The position numbers and the translations under genes are program-made. Source: Polyangiaceae bacterium (lineage in GTDB: Bacteria; Myxococcota_A; Polyangia; Polyangiales; Polyangiaceae). From it: 64,000 nt of DNA. Below the pieces are notes generated by a model. The model was given only the letters and a program-made list of their open reading frames with translations. It made no database searches and was not told the origin of the DNA. This document shows, in pieces, positions 1 to 9,188 of this stretch. The stretch spans positions 682,001 through 746,000 of the forward strand of contig JABTUA010000001.1 in NCBI GenBank assembly GCA_015075635.1. The letters are read 5' to 3'. The stretch's first letter is position 1. Every line of letters begins with the position of its first letter.

Positions 1-1
1 C

Positions 2-133
2 GTCCTCGTGTGGCCATGCCCACACTGCGACCTCTTGATGCGCGACATGGCAAGGAACACGTGCCGCGGCTGCGGGCACGACTTTCAGGATCCCGCATCA
101 GCGAAGCGCAGCCCGCTGACCGCATCCGAGTAG
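2..133 (+). CDS. 3' end of a zinc-ribbon protein (5' partial)
   Basis: Only the last 43 residues are in the window. They contain two Cys pairs, CPHC at visible residues 6-9 and CRGC at 21-24, an arrangement typical of a small zinc ribbon, followed by a polar tail. The stop is TAG. It converges with the protease gene to the right with no attC between them, so both belong to the same cassette. The function of the full protein cannot be judged. Confidence 0.55.
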   Translation, partial: VLVWPCPHCDLLMRDMARNTCRGCGHDFQDPASAKRSPLTASE

Positions 134-179
134 TGCAGATGCCGCAATGAGGCGCACCAACCGGTGACTGCGAGACCGG

Positions 180-959
180 CTACTCCGCTATCCGGATCAC
201 GCCTGGACGCCGTACCGCGAAATCTCGGACGGTCACTGACCCCTCGCCGGCATCCTCGAAGACGTCCCAATCCAGAACGGTCTCAATGTCCGTGCAGAGC
301 GTGTATTGTTCGCTGGCCGAGCAGGCGACCCCGTGGACGAACACCGTTCCGCAGTGGACAAGCGGTCCTCCGCTTGCCCCGCCCAAATCCGCCAGTCCCG
401 ATCCCGGTGGTGGGACGATGCCCGTCGAGTAGGCCGGCCACTTCGCGAGTCCAACCCCGCCAGGATGGTGCTCGAGCACTTCGCCCTCGTAGAAGTCGGG
501 CGTGACTGTGAATGAGGTTAGTGCAACGCCCTCATCGCTCAGCGCGTGCTCGCTCAGACTCTTCGGGTACCCCAGGATGGCCACCCACTCGCCAGGTTCC
601 AAGCGGCGGCGAGACAGCGTCATTGGCCTCGGTCGGGTGGGCGCCGCCGGACTGATATTCGCGATGCCCAGCGCGACGTCTGCCGTCGGGTGGCGAATCA
701 CCATAGCGACCGGCATCACCGAGACCCCCGCGCCGCCGATGATCATCACGGCCAACTTTGGCTCTATTGGCGGGTGATCTTCGACGACGTGAGCGGCCGT
801 CAGGAAGAAGCCGTCGTCCGAAATGAAGAACGCGGTACCGTGAAGTTGGTGTACTCCAACCGCGCCGTTTGGAGTCTCCTCGATTCGAACAAGAAGTCCT
901 GCGGCTTGAAGCGGCGCGACAGACTTGTTCGCCCAAGGTGACGGGTTCACGGAACTCAT
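180..959 (-). CDS. Trypsin-like (S1/HtrA-type) serine protease
   Basis: A 259-residue protein when started at the ATG used here. The catalytic triad is visible: His57 in TAAHVVE, Asp94 in PTADVALG and Ser196 in GGASGGPL. The spacing fits a single chymotrypsin-fold domain. No clear signal peptide or PDZ domain is visible, so it may act in the cytoplasm or the N-terminus may be misjudged. The open frame extends upstream to an ATG inside attC-1; I chose the later ATG because the protease fold starts shortly after it. The gene runs toward the attI side, opposite to the cassette orientation. The substrate is unknown. Confidence 0.75.
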   Translation of the reverse strand: MSSVNPSPWANKSVAPLQAAGLLVRIEETPNGAVGVHQLHGTAFFISDDGFFLTAAHVVEDHPPIEPKLAVMIIGGAGVSVMPVAMVIRHPTADVALGIANISPAAPTRPRPMTLSRRRLEPGEWVAILGYPKSLSEHALSDEGVALTSFTVTPDFYEGEVLEHHPGGVGLAKWPAYSTGIVPPPGSGLADLGGASGGPLVHCGTVFVHGVACSASEQYTLCTDIETVLDWDVFEDAGEGSVTVRDFAVRRPGVIRIAE

Positions 960-1083
960 CCTGCCACGGGGCACCCGCGCGGGCCACCGCACGACTGCGC
1001 CCACGTCATGCGAAACCGACCGGCGCTCTGCATGGACGCGTCTCCGAAGATCCAATGTCTGCCAGCTCAGCGCGACCGGCGCC

Positions 1084-1248
1084 GGATAACTCACGTTGCA
1101 CCCGCCGAACGCCGGCCTTGCCGACTTCAGCGTCCGTTCCGCTTCCGCGGGCGACCAAACTGATGCGGCACTCGCCCGCGTCTGTGGCGCCTTGCTGACT
1201 GTCGACTTGACGCTCGGCGTTCGCGGGTGAACGTGTGTCTCGTTATCC
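1084..1248 (+). repeat. attC-1
   Basis: R'' GGATAAC, R' GTTATCC; outer arm TCACG, inner stem class i. It closes the protease cassette. Confidence 0.95.
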
Positions 1249-1613
1249 CGCTGTCTTCCGACGGGTGACGCTCGAGCAAGACTACGGCGCCGTGCCCGCT
1301 GTTCTCTTGACCCTGCGGGGCCAGAGTTCCTCCGCTTCCAACCAGCGCGGCCAAGACCACAGCGCCGTGTCCCCGGTCAACGTCGAAGGTCACCCACGCC
1401 TCCGGTCGCGCCTTGCCAAGCCCCGACCATCGTTGCGCTCGAGAACGAGCCAGCTGTTGAAGTAGCCGCGCTGGGACCAAGCCCCGCACGCCTTGCCCGC
1501 TGAACCGATCAACCAGAAGACGGGCGGGCCGTCGCCGAGCTCCGAGATCATGGCGCTGTGGCGCGCTGCGACGCCGACGGTCGCTGCTCCCGGAACAACC
1601 GTGAACCCTCACG
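1249..1613. other. ORF-less cassette, family C
   Basis: 365 bp with no convincing gene. It starts with the CGCTGTCTTC motif of family C and ends with the GAACAACCGT...ACGGTATAAC tail. It contains CCAAGACCACAGCGCC and the GCGCC(T)CCGGTCGCGCC hairpin block. Confidence 0.7.
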
Positions 1614-1777
1614 GTATAACTCACGTTCCACCCGCCGAACGCGCGCCTTGCCCTCTTCACCGTCCGTTCCGCGGCGGCCGGCGCCCAATTGTCTACGGCA
1701 CGCGCCGGCCTCGAAAATGCCCCGCGCTCTGTTACGATGATCTCGCGCGTTCGCGGGTGAACGTGCTTCCGTTATGC
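1614..1777 (+). repeat. attC-2
   Basis: R'' GTATAAC, R' GTTATGC; outer arm TCACG, inner stem class iv, the class that follows four of the five ORF-less family C cassettes and the split family C cassette that carries a gene. Confidence 0.95.
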
Positions 1778-1790
1778 AGCTGGGGCCACG

Positions 1791-2099
1791 CTACAGCGGA
1801 GGCCCGGCGCCCCGACCGCCGTACCACACCGCGGTGATGGTCACGGTCTTGGAGGCCGAATCAACCTCCCAGTACACGTGATACCGGGACGCGCCGATCA
1901 CGACGCGCCGCACGCCGGGCACTGGCGCAGCGGTGTACTCGGTTCCTAGCTCAGGCCAGTCCTCCAGCAAACGCACGGCGGCGTGCAGCTCCTCCTTGAA
2001 GAGGTTCGGCGCGGCCGGTCGGTGCTCCACCCACCACTGCTGGATCGCCTCGACCTGCTCCTGGGCGACCAGTGCGAACTCGACCCGGTACCGACTCAT
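1791..2099 (-). CDS. ParE/RelE-superfamily toxin
   Basis: A 102-residue basic protein with ParE-like organisation: N-terminal MSRYRVEFALVAQEQVEAI helix, central W-E-L-G-TEY loop, VPGVRRVVIGASRYHVYWEV strand pair and a C-terminal TITAVWYGGRG strand. Members of this superfamily poison gyrase or cleave mRNA; which applies here is not visible. Its ATG overlaps the stop of the upstream antitoxin by 4 bp (ATGA), so the two are translationally coupled. The pair lies on the minus strand of its cassette. Confidence 0.8.
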   Translation of the reverse strand: MSRYRVEFALVAQEQVEAIQQWWVEHRPAAPNLFKEELHAAVRLLEDWPELGTEYTAAPVPGVRRVVIGASRYHVYWEVDSASKTVTITAVWYGGRGAGPPL

Positions 2100-2326
2100 C
2101 CGCGCGTGCCGAGCTTCGACAGCACTTCATCAGCAGGCACAACCTCGCGGCGCACCATCTGCTCGTGTCCGTGCGAGAGTGCCGCGTGGAGGCGGGCGCG
2201 TGACTCGTCGTCGAGCTCGTCTCCGTCGTCGATGATCGCCACGTCGACCTCAGTGCCCTCCGGCGCCTCATACGGCTCGTCCAGCCGCAAGCGTCCGTTT
2301 CGCACACGCGCTTTCATGGTCAACAT
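2096..2326 (-). CDS. Antitoxin partner (AF2212-like) of the ParE-type toxin
   Basis: About 76 residues. The N-terminus MKARVRNGRLRLDEPYEAP-EGTEV resembles the small AF2212-like/DUF104 antitoxins, followed by an acidic stretch IIDDGDELDDE and a helical C-terminus that would bind the toxin. The ATG at 2326 or the one 9 nt downstream could be used; the much longer open frame reaching into attC-3 is not credible. It overlaps the downstream toxin by 4 bp. Confidence 0.7.
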   Translation of the reverse strand: MLTMKARVRNGRLRLDEPYEAPEGTEVDVAIIDDGDELDDESRARLHAALSHGHEQMVRREVVPADEVLSKLGTRG

Positions 2327-2405
2327 CGACGCCAAGCCTAGCGTGATGACCGTCACATCGCCAGCCTCTGTCGGACTCCAGAGCCGAGGCGTATTTCCAT
2401 GCACT

Positions 2406-2571
2406 GCATAACTGGACGTTGCACCCGCCGAACGCCGCCGTGCCTTGCCCCACCGTCCGTTCCGCTTTCCGCGGGCGCCCATTGTTCAGCGGCACGCGCC
2501 CGCGTGAGTAGCGCCTCGCGCTCTGTTATCTTGGAGTCCGGCGTTCGCGGGTGAACGCCGCTCCGTTATGC
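2406..2571 (+). repeat. attC-3
   Basis: R'' GCATAAC, R' GTTATGC; outer arm TGGACG, inner stem class i. Confidence 0.95.
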
Positions 2572-2603
2572 AGCCACAGCCGCCGCCAAATCGGAGTGGG
2601 CTG

Positions 2604-3557
2604 CTACGGCGCCTTCCGGGACACGCGCTGAGTCCGGATGGTTTCGGCTTGGTCGAGCAAGGGTCCGACCTCAGAGGGGCCACGCGAACATCCTGAGCAC
2701 GATTCAACGACCGGGGTCAGAAGTCTGAGCTGCGCGATCGTCTGACTGTCAGCCTCGTTCGCCGCGCCCTGTAGAATGAGCTCCTCAGCCGCGAGAAGTC
2801 TGCCTCCCTCGTTGGGGCCTCGGAGAACCTGCCGGATCAGGTCCAGTCTCTGCGCGTCAGCCAACGCCTTGATCGCGGCGCCCCCAGGCGTTTCGCCGTC
2901 GCCCTTGCCGCACGACCTCGCGAAGACGAGCGGCGCGAACCTCGACGTCAGTGTTTCGTACGCCTGCCGCAAGGCGAACGGAACCTCTGTTGACTTGACC
3001 TTTCCGAGGAGTCGCGCCCGCTCCGCGTCCGCTCTTTCGACCACGTCTGGGAACGTCCCTTCTGCCTGGAGCCGATCGCCCCGTACCGTGAGCTTCACCA
3101 CGTGCCGTTCGTATTCGGGCAGCGCTGCCGACCACGTCTCCTTTTCTCCGCCGCAACTTGCGACCCACCCGAGCGTTTTGCCGGAGTAGAAAGCAACTGT
3201 GAAGCCGCAGCCGAGGCTGGCACCAGCCGCGCGCCAGCTGCGAGTGCTCGTCCCAAGAGCGTCCTTTTGTGACTCGCGCGAGAACTTCCCGTCGAGCAAT
3301 TCCGTCGCGGCCTGCACTGGATCCGCTGAAGCTAGCACCTGCTCCAATCGCTTGATCGCAACCACATCGTAGGCCAGACGAGTCGGGTCGAGCCCGTTCG
3401 CGAGCGCTCGCTCGCGTAGGTCTTCCGCTTCGATCTCCACGTCGGCTGGCAGACCGCGGGACTCCCCTCGCGTGTCAAGTCTCCACTTCGTGTATCCCGC
3501 ACCTGCGACGCAAAGAGTCCCGAGGGCGCCGATCACTGCATTGCGCAAGCGCCCCAT
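2604..3557 (-). CDS. Hypothetical membrane-anchored protein
   Basis: A 317-residue protein of unknown family. One hydrophobic segment at residues 6-22 (NAVIGALGTLCVAGAGY) would anchor or export it; the rest is hydrophilic, with a helical region (residues 35-90), a Gly-rich strand region around SLGCGFTVAFYSGKTLGWV and a long helical C-terminal half. Cysteines occur in pairs near the C-terminus (CSGC). The start was chosen at the ATG directly before the hydrophobic segment, because the upstream extension is attC sequence. It occupies a whole cassette alone on the minus strand. Confidence 0.6.
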   Translation of the reverse strand: MGRLRNAVIGALGTLCVAGAGYTKWRLDTRGESRGLPADVEIEAEDLRERALANGLDPTRLAYDVVAIKRLEQVLASADPVQAATELLDGKFSRESQKDALGTSTRSWRAAGASLGCGFTVAFYSGKTLGWVASCGGEKETWSAALPEYERHVVKLTVRGDRLQAEGTFPDVVERADAERARLLGKVKSTEVPFALRQAYETLTSRFAPLVFARSCGKGDGETPGGAAIKALADAQRLDLIRQVLRGPNEGGRLLAAEELILQGAANEADSQTIAQLRLLTPVVESCSGCSRGPSEVGPLLDQAETIRTQRVSRKAP

Positions 3558-3623
3558 TCCCGGAATGATATTACCTCCGCGGGGACGATGCACATCCCGC
3601 GAATTACCCCGCTTGCGCGCACT

Positions 3624-3788
3624 GCATAACTCACGTTGCACCCGCCGAACGCCAGTCTTTCCGACTTCACCGTCCGTTCCGCTTCCGCGGGCGAACATTC
3701 TGATGCGGCACTCGCCCGCGTCTGTTGCGCCTCGCGGACCCGCGACTTGACGCTCGGCGTTCGCGGGTGAACGTGTGTCTCGTTATGC
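3624..3788 (+). repeat. attC-4
   Basis: R'' GCATAAC, R' GTTATGC; outer arm TCACG, inner stem class i. Confidence 0.95.
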
Positions 3789-3811
3789 GGCCGGACCCAT
3801 CGGCGTCCACC

Positions 3812-4345
3812 ATGGCGTGTTTCCAAAAGTTCAGACCAGTAATCCCAATCGGGAGCGTTCTCGCTCTCTGCGCGTGCTCCGCCAACGACCCTCCAGCTGA
3901 CCCCAAGCCGTGCTCGCTCGCGGTCGAGTTCACCGGCGGGCTGACGGCGAACGTGCACCATTCCAAGGCCGACGGGGTGCTCAGCTGCGCCGCAGGCACT
4001 GCCAAGGTCGATACGTCGACGCGGACCATGTTAATCCTCGGCGGCAACATCAACCTCCACTTAGAACTTGAGCTCCAGGAGATTTTGCCTGGACAGACTG
4101 GACCGGCCTTTCCCACCACCGTCCGACTCGACCTCTTCTTCGAAGGCCGAACCTGGACCGGCCTTGACTGTGCGACGCGCATCGACCGTCAGGTTCTGGA
4201 TGTCACAGACGAAGACTCGGTTTCCTATTGGCTCTCCGGGAGCACCACGTGTTTAACCCCTCCCGCTCCAGACTCCGGCCTTCCGAGCGACAACCTCGCG
4301 ATGTCGCCGATCACGTTCACCGGTTTCGGATTGTGGTTCCTGTGA
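3812..4345 (+). CDS. Secreted lipoprotein of unknown function
   Basis: A 177-residue protein. The N-terminus ends in LALCACSAND, a short lipoprotein signal with the lipidated Cys near residue 18, followed by a beta-rich domain (CSLAVEFTGGLTANV, VRLDLFFEGRTWTGLDC) with four to five Cys that could form disulfides. An in-frame ATG also lies inside the preceding R' core (GTTATGC), so the attC could supply an upstream start; I chose the ATG that gives a compact signal peptide. Confidence 0.65.
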   Translation: MACFQKFRPVIPIGSVLALCACSANDPPADPKPCSLAVEFTGGLTANVHHSKADGVLSCAAGTAKVDTSTRTMLILGGNINLHLELELQEILPGQTGPAFPTTVRLDLFFEGRTWTGLDCATRIDRQVLDVTDEDSVSYWLSGSTTCLTPPAPDSGLPSDNLAMSPITFTGFGLWFL

Positions 4346-4353
4346 CTCTCGCC

Positions 4354-4518
4354 TCATAACTGGACGTTGCACCCGCCGAACGCCGGTCTGGCCTTGCCCC
4401 ACCGTCCGTCCCGCGCCCGCGGGCGCCCAATGTTCGGCGGCACGCGCCCGCGGCTGTAGCGCCGCGCGGTCTGCTAGGATGTGCCTGGCGTTCGCGGGTG
4501 AACGCCGCTCCGTTATCC
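4354..4518 (+). repeat. attC-5
   Basis: R'' TCATAAC, R' GTTATCC; outer arm TGGACG, inner stem class i. Confidence 0.95.
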
Positions 4519-4803
4519 CACCGTCGCACCTCCGCCCAGGGGCAGCGCTGCCAAGACAACGGCGCCCGGACCGCTGTTGAAGTTGGAAGTCTCTCGCGCG
4601 TTCCCACACGTCTCGACAAGACCCAGCCGTCGTCGCGCTGGAAGCGATGCCGACTGACACGGCGCTGCATCCGCGGCCCCACGTGCCGCGACGACCACAG
4701 CGCCCTCGAAGAAGTCCAAGTCGACGCGGAGTTTCGAGTCCTCGAGGCCGACCTTCGCCGAACCCAGGCCACTGTCCCAGGAATCACCGCGATTTCCTCC
4801 GTG
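4519..4803. other. ORF-less cassette, family A
   Basis: 285 bp beginning CACCGTCGCACC and ending GGAATCACCGCGATTTCCTC. Nearly identical to the family A cassettes at 5820 and 16170. Frames are open on both strands but no start codon is conserved between copies. Confidence 0.75.
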
Positions 4804-4969
4804 GCATAACTCGACGTTGCACCCGCCGAACGCCGGTCTGGCCTTGCCCAAGCGCCCGTTCCACGACCGCGGGCGACCACTCTGTCTTCGGCACTCGCCC
4901 GCGGCTGTAGCGCCTCGCGCTCTGCTAAGATGATCTCCGGCGTTCGCGGGTGAACGCGATTCGTTATCC
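4804..4969 (+). repeat. attC-6
   Basis: R'' GCATAAC, R' GTTATCC; outer arm TCGACG, inner stem class i. Confidence 0.95.
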
Positions 4970-5254
4970 CACCGTCGCACCTTCGCCCAGGGGCAGCGCT
5001 TCCAAGACCACAGCGCCGTGCCGGCGGTTGAAGTTGAAAGTCTCTCGCGCGTTCCCATACGTTTCGACAAGCCCCAACCGTCGTCGCGCTCGAGGCGATG
5101 GCGACTGACACCGCGCTGCATCCGTGGCCCCAAGCGCCGCGACGACTACAGCGCCTTCGAAGAAATCCAAGTCGAGGCGGAGCTCCGAGTCCTCGGGCCC
5201 GCGCTTCGCCGAACCCAGGCCACTGTCCCAGGAATCACCGCAATTTCCTCCGTG
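4970..5254. other. ORF-less cassette, family A
   Basis: 285 bp. This cassette plus attC-7 recurs apparently unchanged at 20304-20753. In its first hairpin the inner pair C-G of family B is replaced by T-A. Confidence 0.75.
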
Positions 5255-5419
5255 GCATAACTCGACGTTTCACCCGCCGAACGCCGTCTCGCCGTGCCCA
5301 ACCGTCCGTTCTGATTTCGCGGGCGAACACACTGTCTTCGGCACTCGCCCGCGCTGCACCGCCCCGCGCTCTGCTAAGATCATCTCCGGCGTTCGCGGGT
5401 GAACGTCATCCCGTTATCC
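5255..5419 (+). repeat. attC-7
   Basis: R'' GCATAAC, R' GTTATCC; outer arm TCGACG with GTTTCACCC instead of the usual GTTGCACCC, inner stem class i. Same as attC-34. Confidence 0.95.
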
Positions 5420-5653
5420 AGCCGCAGTATTTCGCGCTGTTGTGCAGCGCCGCCAAGACCACGACGCCCTGCCCGCGGTTGAAGTCGAACGTCTCTCACG
5501 CGTTCCCACGCGTCTCGCGCACCCCGGAGCTCGTGCCGCTCGATGCGAAGCCACCGGCGGCGAGCCGGCGCTGCTCGCGGCCCATCGCGCTATCGCCCAT
5601 TTCACCGTCGGGATCCGTCGATGCACGGACCTTCACCGCCGATTTTCAACGCT
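5420..5653. other. ORF-less cassette, family B
   Basis: 234 bp. It has CAGCGCCGCCAAGACCACG near the 5' end, GCGTTCCCACGC in the middle and GATTTTCAACGCTGTCTAAC at the end. Confidence 0.75.
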
Positions 5654-5819
5654 GTCTAACTCGACGTTGCACCCGCCGAACGCCGGCTGTGCCGAGTTTC
5701 ACCGTCCGTTCCGCGCCGGCGGGCGACCACTCTGTCTTCGGCACTCGCCCGCCTCTGCAGCGCCTTGCCCTCTGCTAAACTCTTCGCCGGCGTTCGCGGG
5801 TGAACGCCGTTCGTTATCC
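5654..5819 (+). repeat. attC-8
   Basis: R'' GTCTAAC, R' GTTATCC; outer arm TCGACG, inner stem class ii. Confidence 0.95.
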
Positions 5820-6104
5820 CACCGTCGCACCTCCGCCCAGGGGCAGCGCTGCCAAGACAACGGCGCCCGGACCGCTGTTGAAGTTGGAAGTCTCTCGCGC
5901 GTTCCCACACGTCTCGACAAGACCCAACCGTCGTCGCGCTGGAAGCGATGGCGACTGACACGGCGCTGCGTCCGCGGCCCCACGTGCCGCGACGACCACA
6001 GCGCCCTCGAAGAAGTCCAAGTCGAGGCGGAGTTTCGAGTCCTCGAGGCCGACCTTCGCCGAACCCAGGCCGCTGTCCCAGGAATCACCGCGATTTCCTC
6101 CGTG
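5820..6104. other. ORF-less cassette, family A
   Basis: 285 bp, a near-duplicate of the cassette at 4519 with only a few substitutions. Confidence 0.75.
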
Positions 6105-6270
6105 GCATAACTCGACGTTGCACCCGCCGAACGCCGGTCTGGCCTTGCCCAAGCGCCCGTTCCACGACCGCGAGCGACCACTCTGTCTTCGGCACTCGCC
6201 CGCGGCTGTAGCGCCTCGCGCTCTGCTAAGATGATCTCCGGCGTTCGCGGGTGAACGCGATTCGTTATTC
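6105..6270 (+). repeat. attC-9
   Basis: R'' GCATAAC, R' GTTATTC; outer arm TCGACG, inner stem class i with one mismatch (CGCGAGCG). Confidence 0.95.
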
Positions 6271-6648
6271 GGACTCGGGTGAGACCGATCCTCTGAGCCT
6301 TTGATCGTGACGCCACCTGGCGAGCACACTGCCCAAGAGCTGGAACATGAACGCAGACGTGAGCCACGTCCTCGAGTACGCGTTCCACTGCGCTCCTCCC
6401 CAACCGAACACCCGGAACCCGGCCCCGATCATGATCGGCACAGCCGCCCATGCGACGATCACCGCGACCTGTTTTCTACGCACTCTGTAGCGCTCCAGCG
6501 CCATGACCGCCCACCACCCGAGCGGCAGCCCCAGCACTGCCGCTGCGGCAACCAACCACGGCGGACGTGGCCTGTACCCGGCGCATGCAAAGACGATGAC
6601 GAGCATCAGCCACCAGGCGAGCCCACGCTGTCCTCTGGTCGCCGCCAT
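6265..6648 (-). CDS. Small polytopic membrane protein
   Basis: A 127-residue protein with about four hydrophobic segments: WWLMLVIVFACAGY, WLVAAAAVLGLPLGWWAVMAL, VAVIVAWAAVPIMIGAGF and LTSAFMFQLLGSVLA. No family is recognised. The TAA stop is supplied by the complement of the R' core of attC-9, so translation ends inside the recombination site. It lies alone on the minus strand of its cassette. Confidence 0.6.
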   Translation of the reverse strand: MAATRGQRGLAWWLMLVIVFACAGYRPRPPWLVAAAAVLGLPLGWWAVMALERYRVRRKQVAVIVAWAAVPIMIGAGFRVFGWGGAQWNAYSRTWLTSAFMFQLLGSVLARWRHDQRLRGSVSPESE

Positions 6649-6690
6649 CTGCCGTGGGCCAAGTCTACCCCCGGCAACCGGCGTGACGCC

Positions 6691-6855
6691 GCATAACTCA
6701 CGTTCCACCCGCCGAACGCCGGTCTTGCCGACTTCACCGTCCGTTCCGCTTCCGCGGGCGAACATTCTGATGCGGCACTCGCCCGCGTCTGTTGCGCCTT
6801 GCCGACTGACGACTTGACGCTCGGCGTTCGCGGGTGAACGTGTGTCTCGTTATAC
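6691..6855 (+). repeat. attC-10
   Basis: R'' GCATAAC, R' GTTATAC; outer arm TCACG, inner stem class i. Confidence 0.95.
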
Positions 6856-7089
6856 AGCCGCACTTTGCCGCGCTGATATGCAGCGCCGCCAAGACCACGG
6901 CGCCTTGTTGACGGCTGGGGTCGAACGTCTCTCACGCGTTCCCACACGTCTCGATCAGCCCCGAGCTCGTGCCGCTGGTGGCGGTGCCGCCGGGGACGTA
7001 CCGGCGCCGCTCGCGGTCCATCACGCTTTCGCCCGTTTCACCGTCGGGATCCGTCGATGCACGGACCTTCACCGCCGATTTTCAACGCT
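6856..7089. other. ORF-less cassette, family B
   Basis: 234 bp with the family B start (CAGCCGCACTTTG), CAGCGCCGCCAAGACCACGG and the GCGTTCCCACACGTCTCG variant of the second hairpin. Confidence 0.75.
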
Positions 7090-7255
7090 GTCTAACTCGA
7101 CGTTGCACCCGCCGAACGCCGGCCATGCCGAGTTTCACCGTCCGTTCCGCGCCGGCGGGCGAACACCCTGTCTTCGGCACTCGCCCGCCTCTGCAGCGCC
7201 TCGCGCTCTGCTAAGATCATCTCCGGCGTTCGCGGGTGAACGCCGTTCGTTATAC
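7090..7255 (+). repeat. attC-11
   Basis: R'' GTCTAAC, R' GTTATAC; outer arm TCGACG, inner stem class ii. Confidence 0.95.
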
Positions 7256-7489
7256 AGCCGCACTTTGGCGCGCTGTTGTGCAGCGCCGGCGACCCACGGC
7301 GCCTTGCCCGCGGTTGAAGTTCGAAAGTCACTCGCGCGTTCCCACGCGTCTCGCGCACCCCGGAGCTCGTGCCGCTCGAGACGGTGCCACCGGTGGCGTA
7401 CCGGCGCTGCTCGCGGCCCATGGCGCTTTGGCCAGAATCACCGTCAGGAACCGACGAAGCACGGAACTTCACCGTCGATTTTCAACGCT
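7256..7489. other. ORF-less cassette, family B
   Basis: 234 bp. The first hairpin stem GCGCCG/CGGCGC is kept although the loop has changed to GCGACCCA. Confidence 0.75.
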
Positions 7490-7655
7490 GTCTAACTCGA
7501 CGTTGCACCCGCCGAACGCCGGTAGTGGCGAGTTTCACCGTCCGTTCCGCGCCGGCGGGCGACCACTCTGTCTTCGGCACTCGCCCGCCTCTGCAGCGCC
7601 TCGCGCTCTGCTAAGATTATCTCCGGCGTTCGCGGGTGAACGCCGTTCGTTATAC
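7490..7655 (+). repeat. attC-12
   Basis: R'' GTCTAAC, R' GTTATAC; outer arm TCGACG, inner stem class ii. Confidence 0.95.
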
Positions 7656-8022
7656 CGCTGTCTTCTCACCGGACAGCATCACACAAGACCACGGCGCCGT
7701 GCCCGCAGTTCTCTCGACCCTGCGGTCTCAGAGTTCCTCCGCTTCAAACCAGCGCGGCCCAAGAGCACAGCGCCGTGTCGCCGGTCGAGGTCGAAAGTCG
7801 CTCACGCGTCCGGTCGCGCCTTGCCGAGCCCCGCGCGTCGTCGCGCTCGAGAACGAGCCGGCTGTTGAACGAGCCGCGCTGGGACCAAGACAACGGCGCC
7901 TTGCCGCCTGAACCGATCGACCAGAAGACGGGCGAGCTGTCGCGGAGCTCCGAGATCATGAAGCCTCGGCACGCTGCGACGCCAACCGTCGCTGCTCCCC
8001 GAACAACCGTGGTTCCACCACG
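7656..8022. other. ORF-less cassette, family C
   Basis: 367 bp. The CAAGACCACGGCGCC-type block appears near the start and twice more in variant form, so the cassette looks internally modular. Confidence 0.75.
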
Positions 8023-8187
8023 GTATAACTCGCGTTCCACCCGCCGAACGCGCGCCTTCCCGACTTCACCGTCCGTCCCGCGGCGGCCGGCGCCCAATTT
8101 TCAACGGCACGCGCCGGCCTCGAAAATGCCCCGCGCTCTGTTACGATGATCTCGCGCGTTCGCGGGTGAACGCGTGTCTCGTTATTC
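8023..8187 (+). repeat. attC-13
   Basis: R'' GTATAAC, R' GTTATTC; outer arm TCGCG, inner stem class iv. Confidence 0.95.
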
Positions 8188-8192
8188 GGCCA

Positions 8193-8453
8193 ATGAGGAC
8201 CATGCCACGGCACTGCAACGCGCTTCTGCTCGCCGTCCTTGCGACTGCCGTGGAGGCCTGCACCGTGCAGTCTGGTGAGACAGACACCGACTGCCCCTCG
8301 CATTCCGTCACACTCGACGCGGCGGCGACGGGCTTTTCCAAGGTCGGCGAGTGGCGCCACGACGACGTCTGCCTTCAATACTGCACCGACCCTCACGAGG
8401 CGTGCACCCTGGTGACTGCCACGACGGTCAAGTGCCAGGTGCCCTGCGGCTAG
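8193..8453 (+). CDS. Small Cys-rich lipoprotein (paralogue of the protein at 39944)
   Basis: An 86-residue protein starting directly after the attC core. The signal peptide ends in LLAVLATAVEACT, giving a probable lipidated Cys. The mature part carries the pattern ATGFSKVGEW...D.C.QYC.D...C.L...T.VKCQ..C, which recurs in a second, clearly diverged cassette at 39944-40198. Six or more conserved Cys suggest a disulfide-stabilised surface or periplasmic protein. A second ATG 9 nt downstream is also possible. Confidence 0.7.
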   Translation: MRTMPRHCNALLLAVLATAVEACTVQSGETDTDCPSHSVTLDAAATGFSKVGEWRHDDVCLQYCTDPHEACTLVTATTVKCQVPCG

Positions 8454-8489
8454 CGCTGCGACCGGTTTCAACCTCACCTCGCGAGTGCC

Positions 8490-8653
8490 GCATAACTCGA
8501 CGTTGCACCCGCCGAACGCCGTGATGGCGTGTTTCACCGTCCGTTCCGCGTCGCGGGCGCTCTCACTGTCTGCGGCATTGCGCCCGCTCAGCTGCGCCTC
8601 GCGGTCTGATAAGATGATGCTCGGCGTTCGCGGGTGAACGCCGTTCGTTATAC
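8490..8653 (+). repeat. attC-14
   Basis: R'' GCATAAC, R' GTTATAC; outer arm TCGACG, inner stem class iii. Confidence 0.95.
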
Positions 8654-9018
8654 CGCTGTCTCCTGACCGGAAACGATCACGCAAGACCACCGCGCCGAGC
8701 CTGCTGTTCTCTCGACCCTGCGGTCTCAGAGTTCCTCCGCTTCGAACCAGCGCGGCCCAAGACCACAGCGGTTTGCCCGCGGTTGATGATGGAAGTCTCT
8801 CACGCGGCCGGTCGCGCCATGCCGACCCCGACCGTGGTCGCGCTCGAGGACGAGCCGGCTGTTGAGCAGCCGCGCTGGGACCAAGACAACGGCGCCTTGC
8901 CGACTGAACCGATCGACCAGAAGACGGGCGAGCTGTCGCGGAGCTCCGAGATCACGGCGTCGCGGCGCGCTGCGACGCCAACGGTCGCTGCTCCCCGAAC
9001 AACCGTGGTTCCACCACG
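8654..9018. other. ORF-less cassette, family C
   Basis: 365 bp. Same start, internal blocks and GAACAACCGTGGTTCCACCA tail as the other family C cassettes. The tail is itself an inverted repeat, CCGTGGT/ACCACGG. Confidence 0.75.
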
Positions 9019-9183
9019 GTATAACTCGCGTTCCACCCGCCGAACGCGCGCCTTGCTCTTTTCACCGTCCGTTCCGCGGCGGCCGGCGCCCAATTTTCAA
9101 CGGCACGCGCCGGCCTCGAAAATGCCCCGCGCTCTGTTACGATGATCTCGCGCGTTCGCGGGTGAACGTGTGTCTCGTTATTC
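9019..9183 (+). repeat. attC-15
   Basis: R'' GTATAAC, R' GTTATTC; outer arm TCGCG, inner stem class iv. Confidence 0.95.
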
Positions 9184-9188
9184 GGCCT

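Noticed and set aside
1..179. Integron integrase at the left edge
   Set aside because: The visible sequence is the end of a zinc-ribbon gene and a serine protease; no tyrosine-recombinase motif is present.
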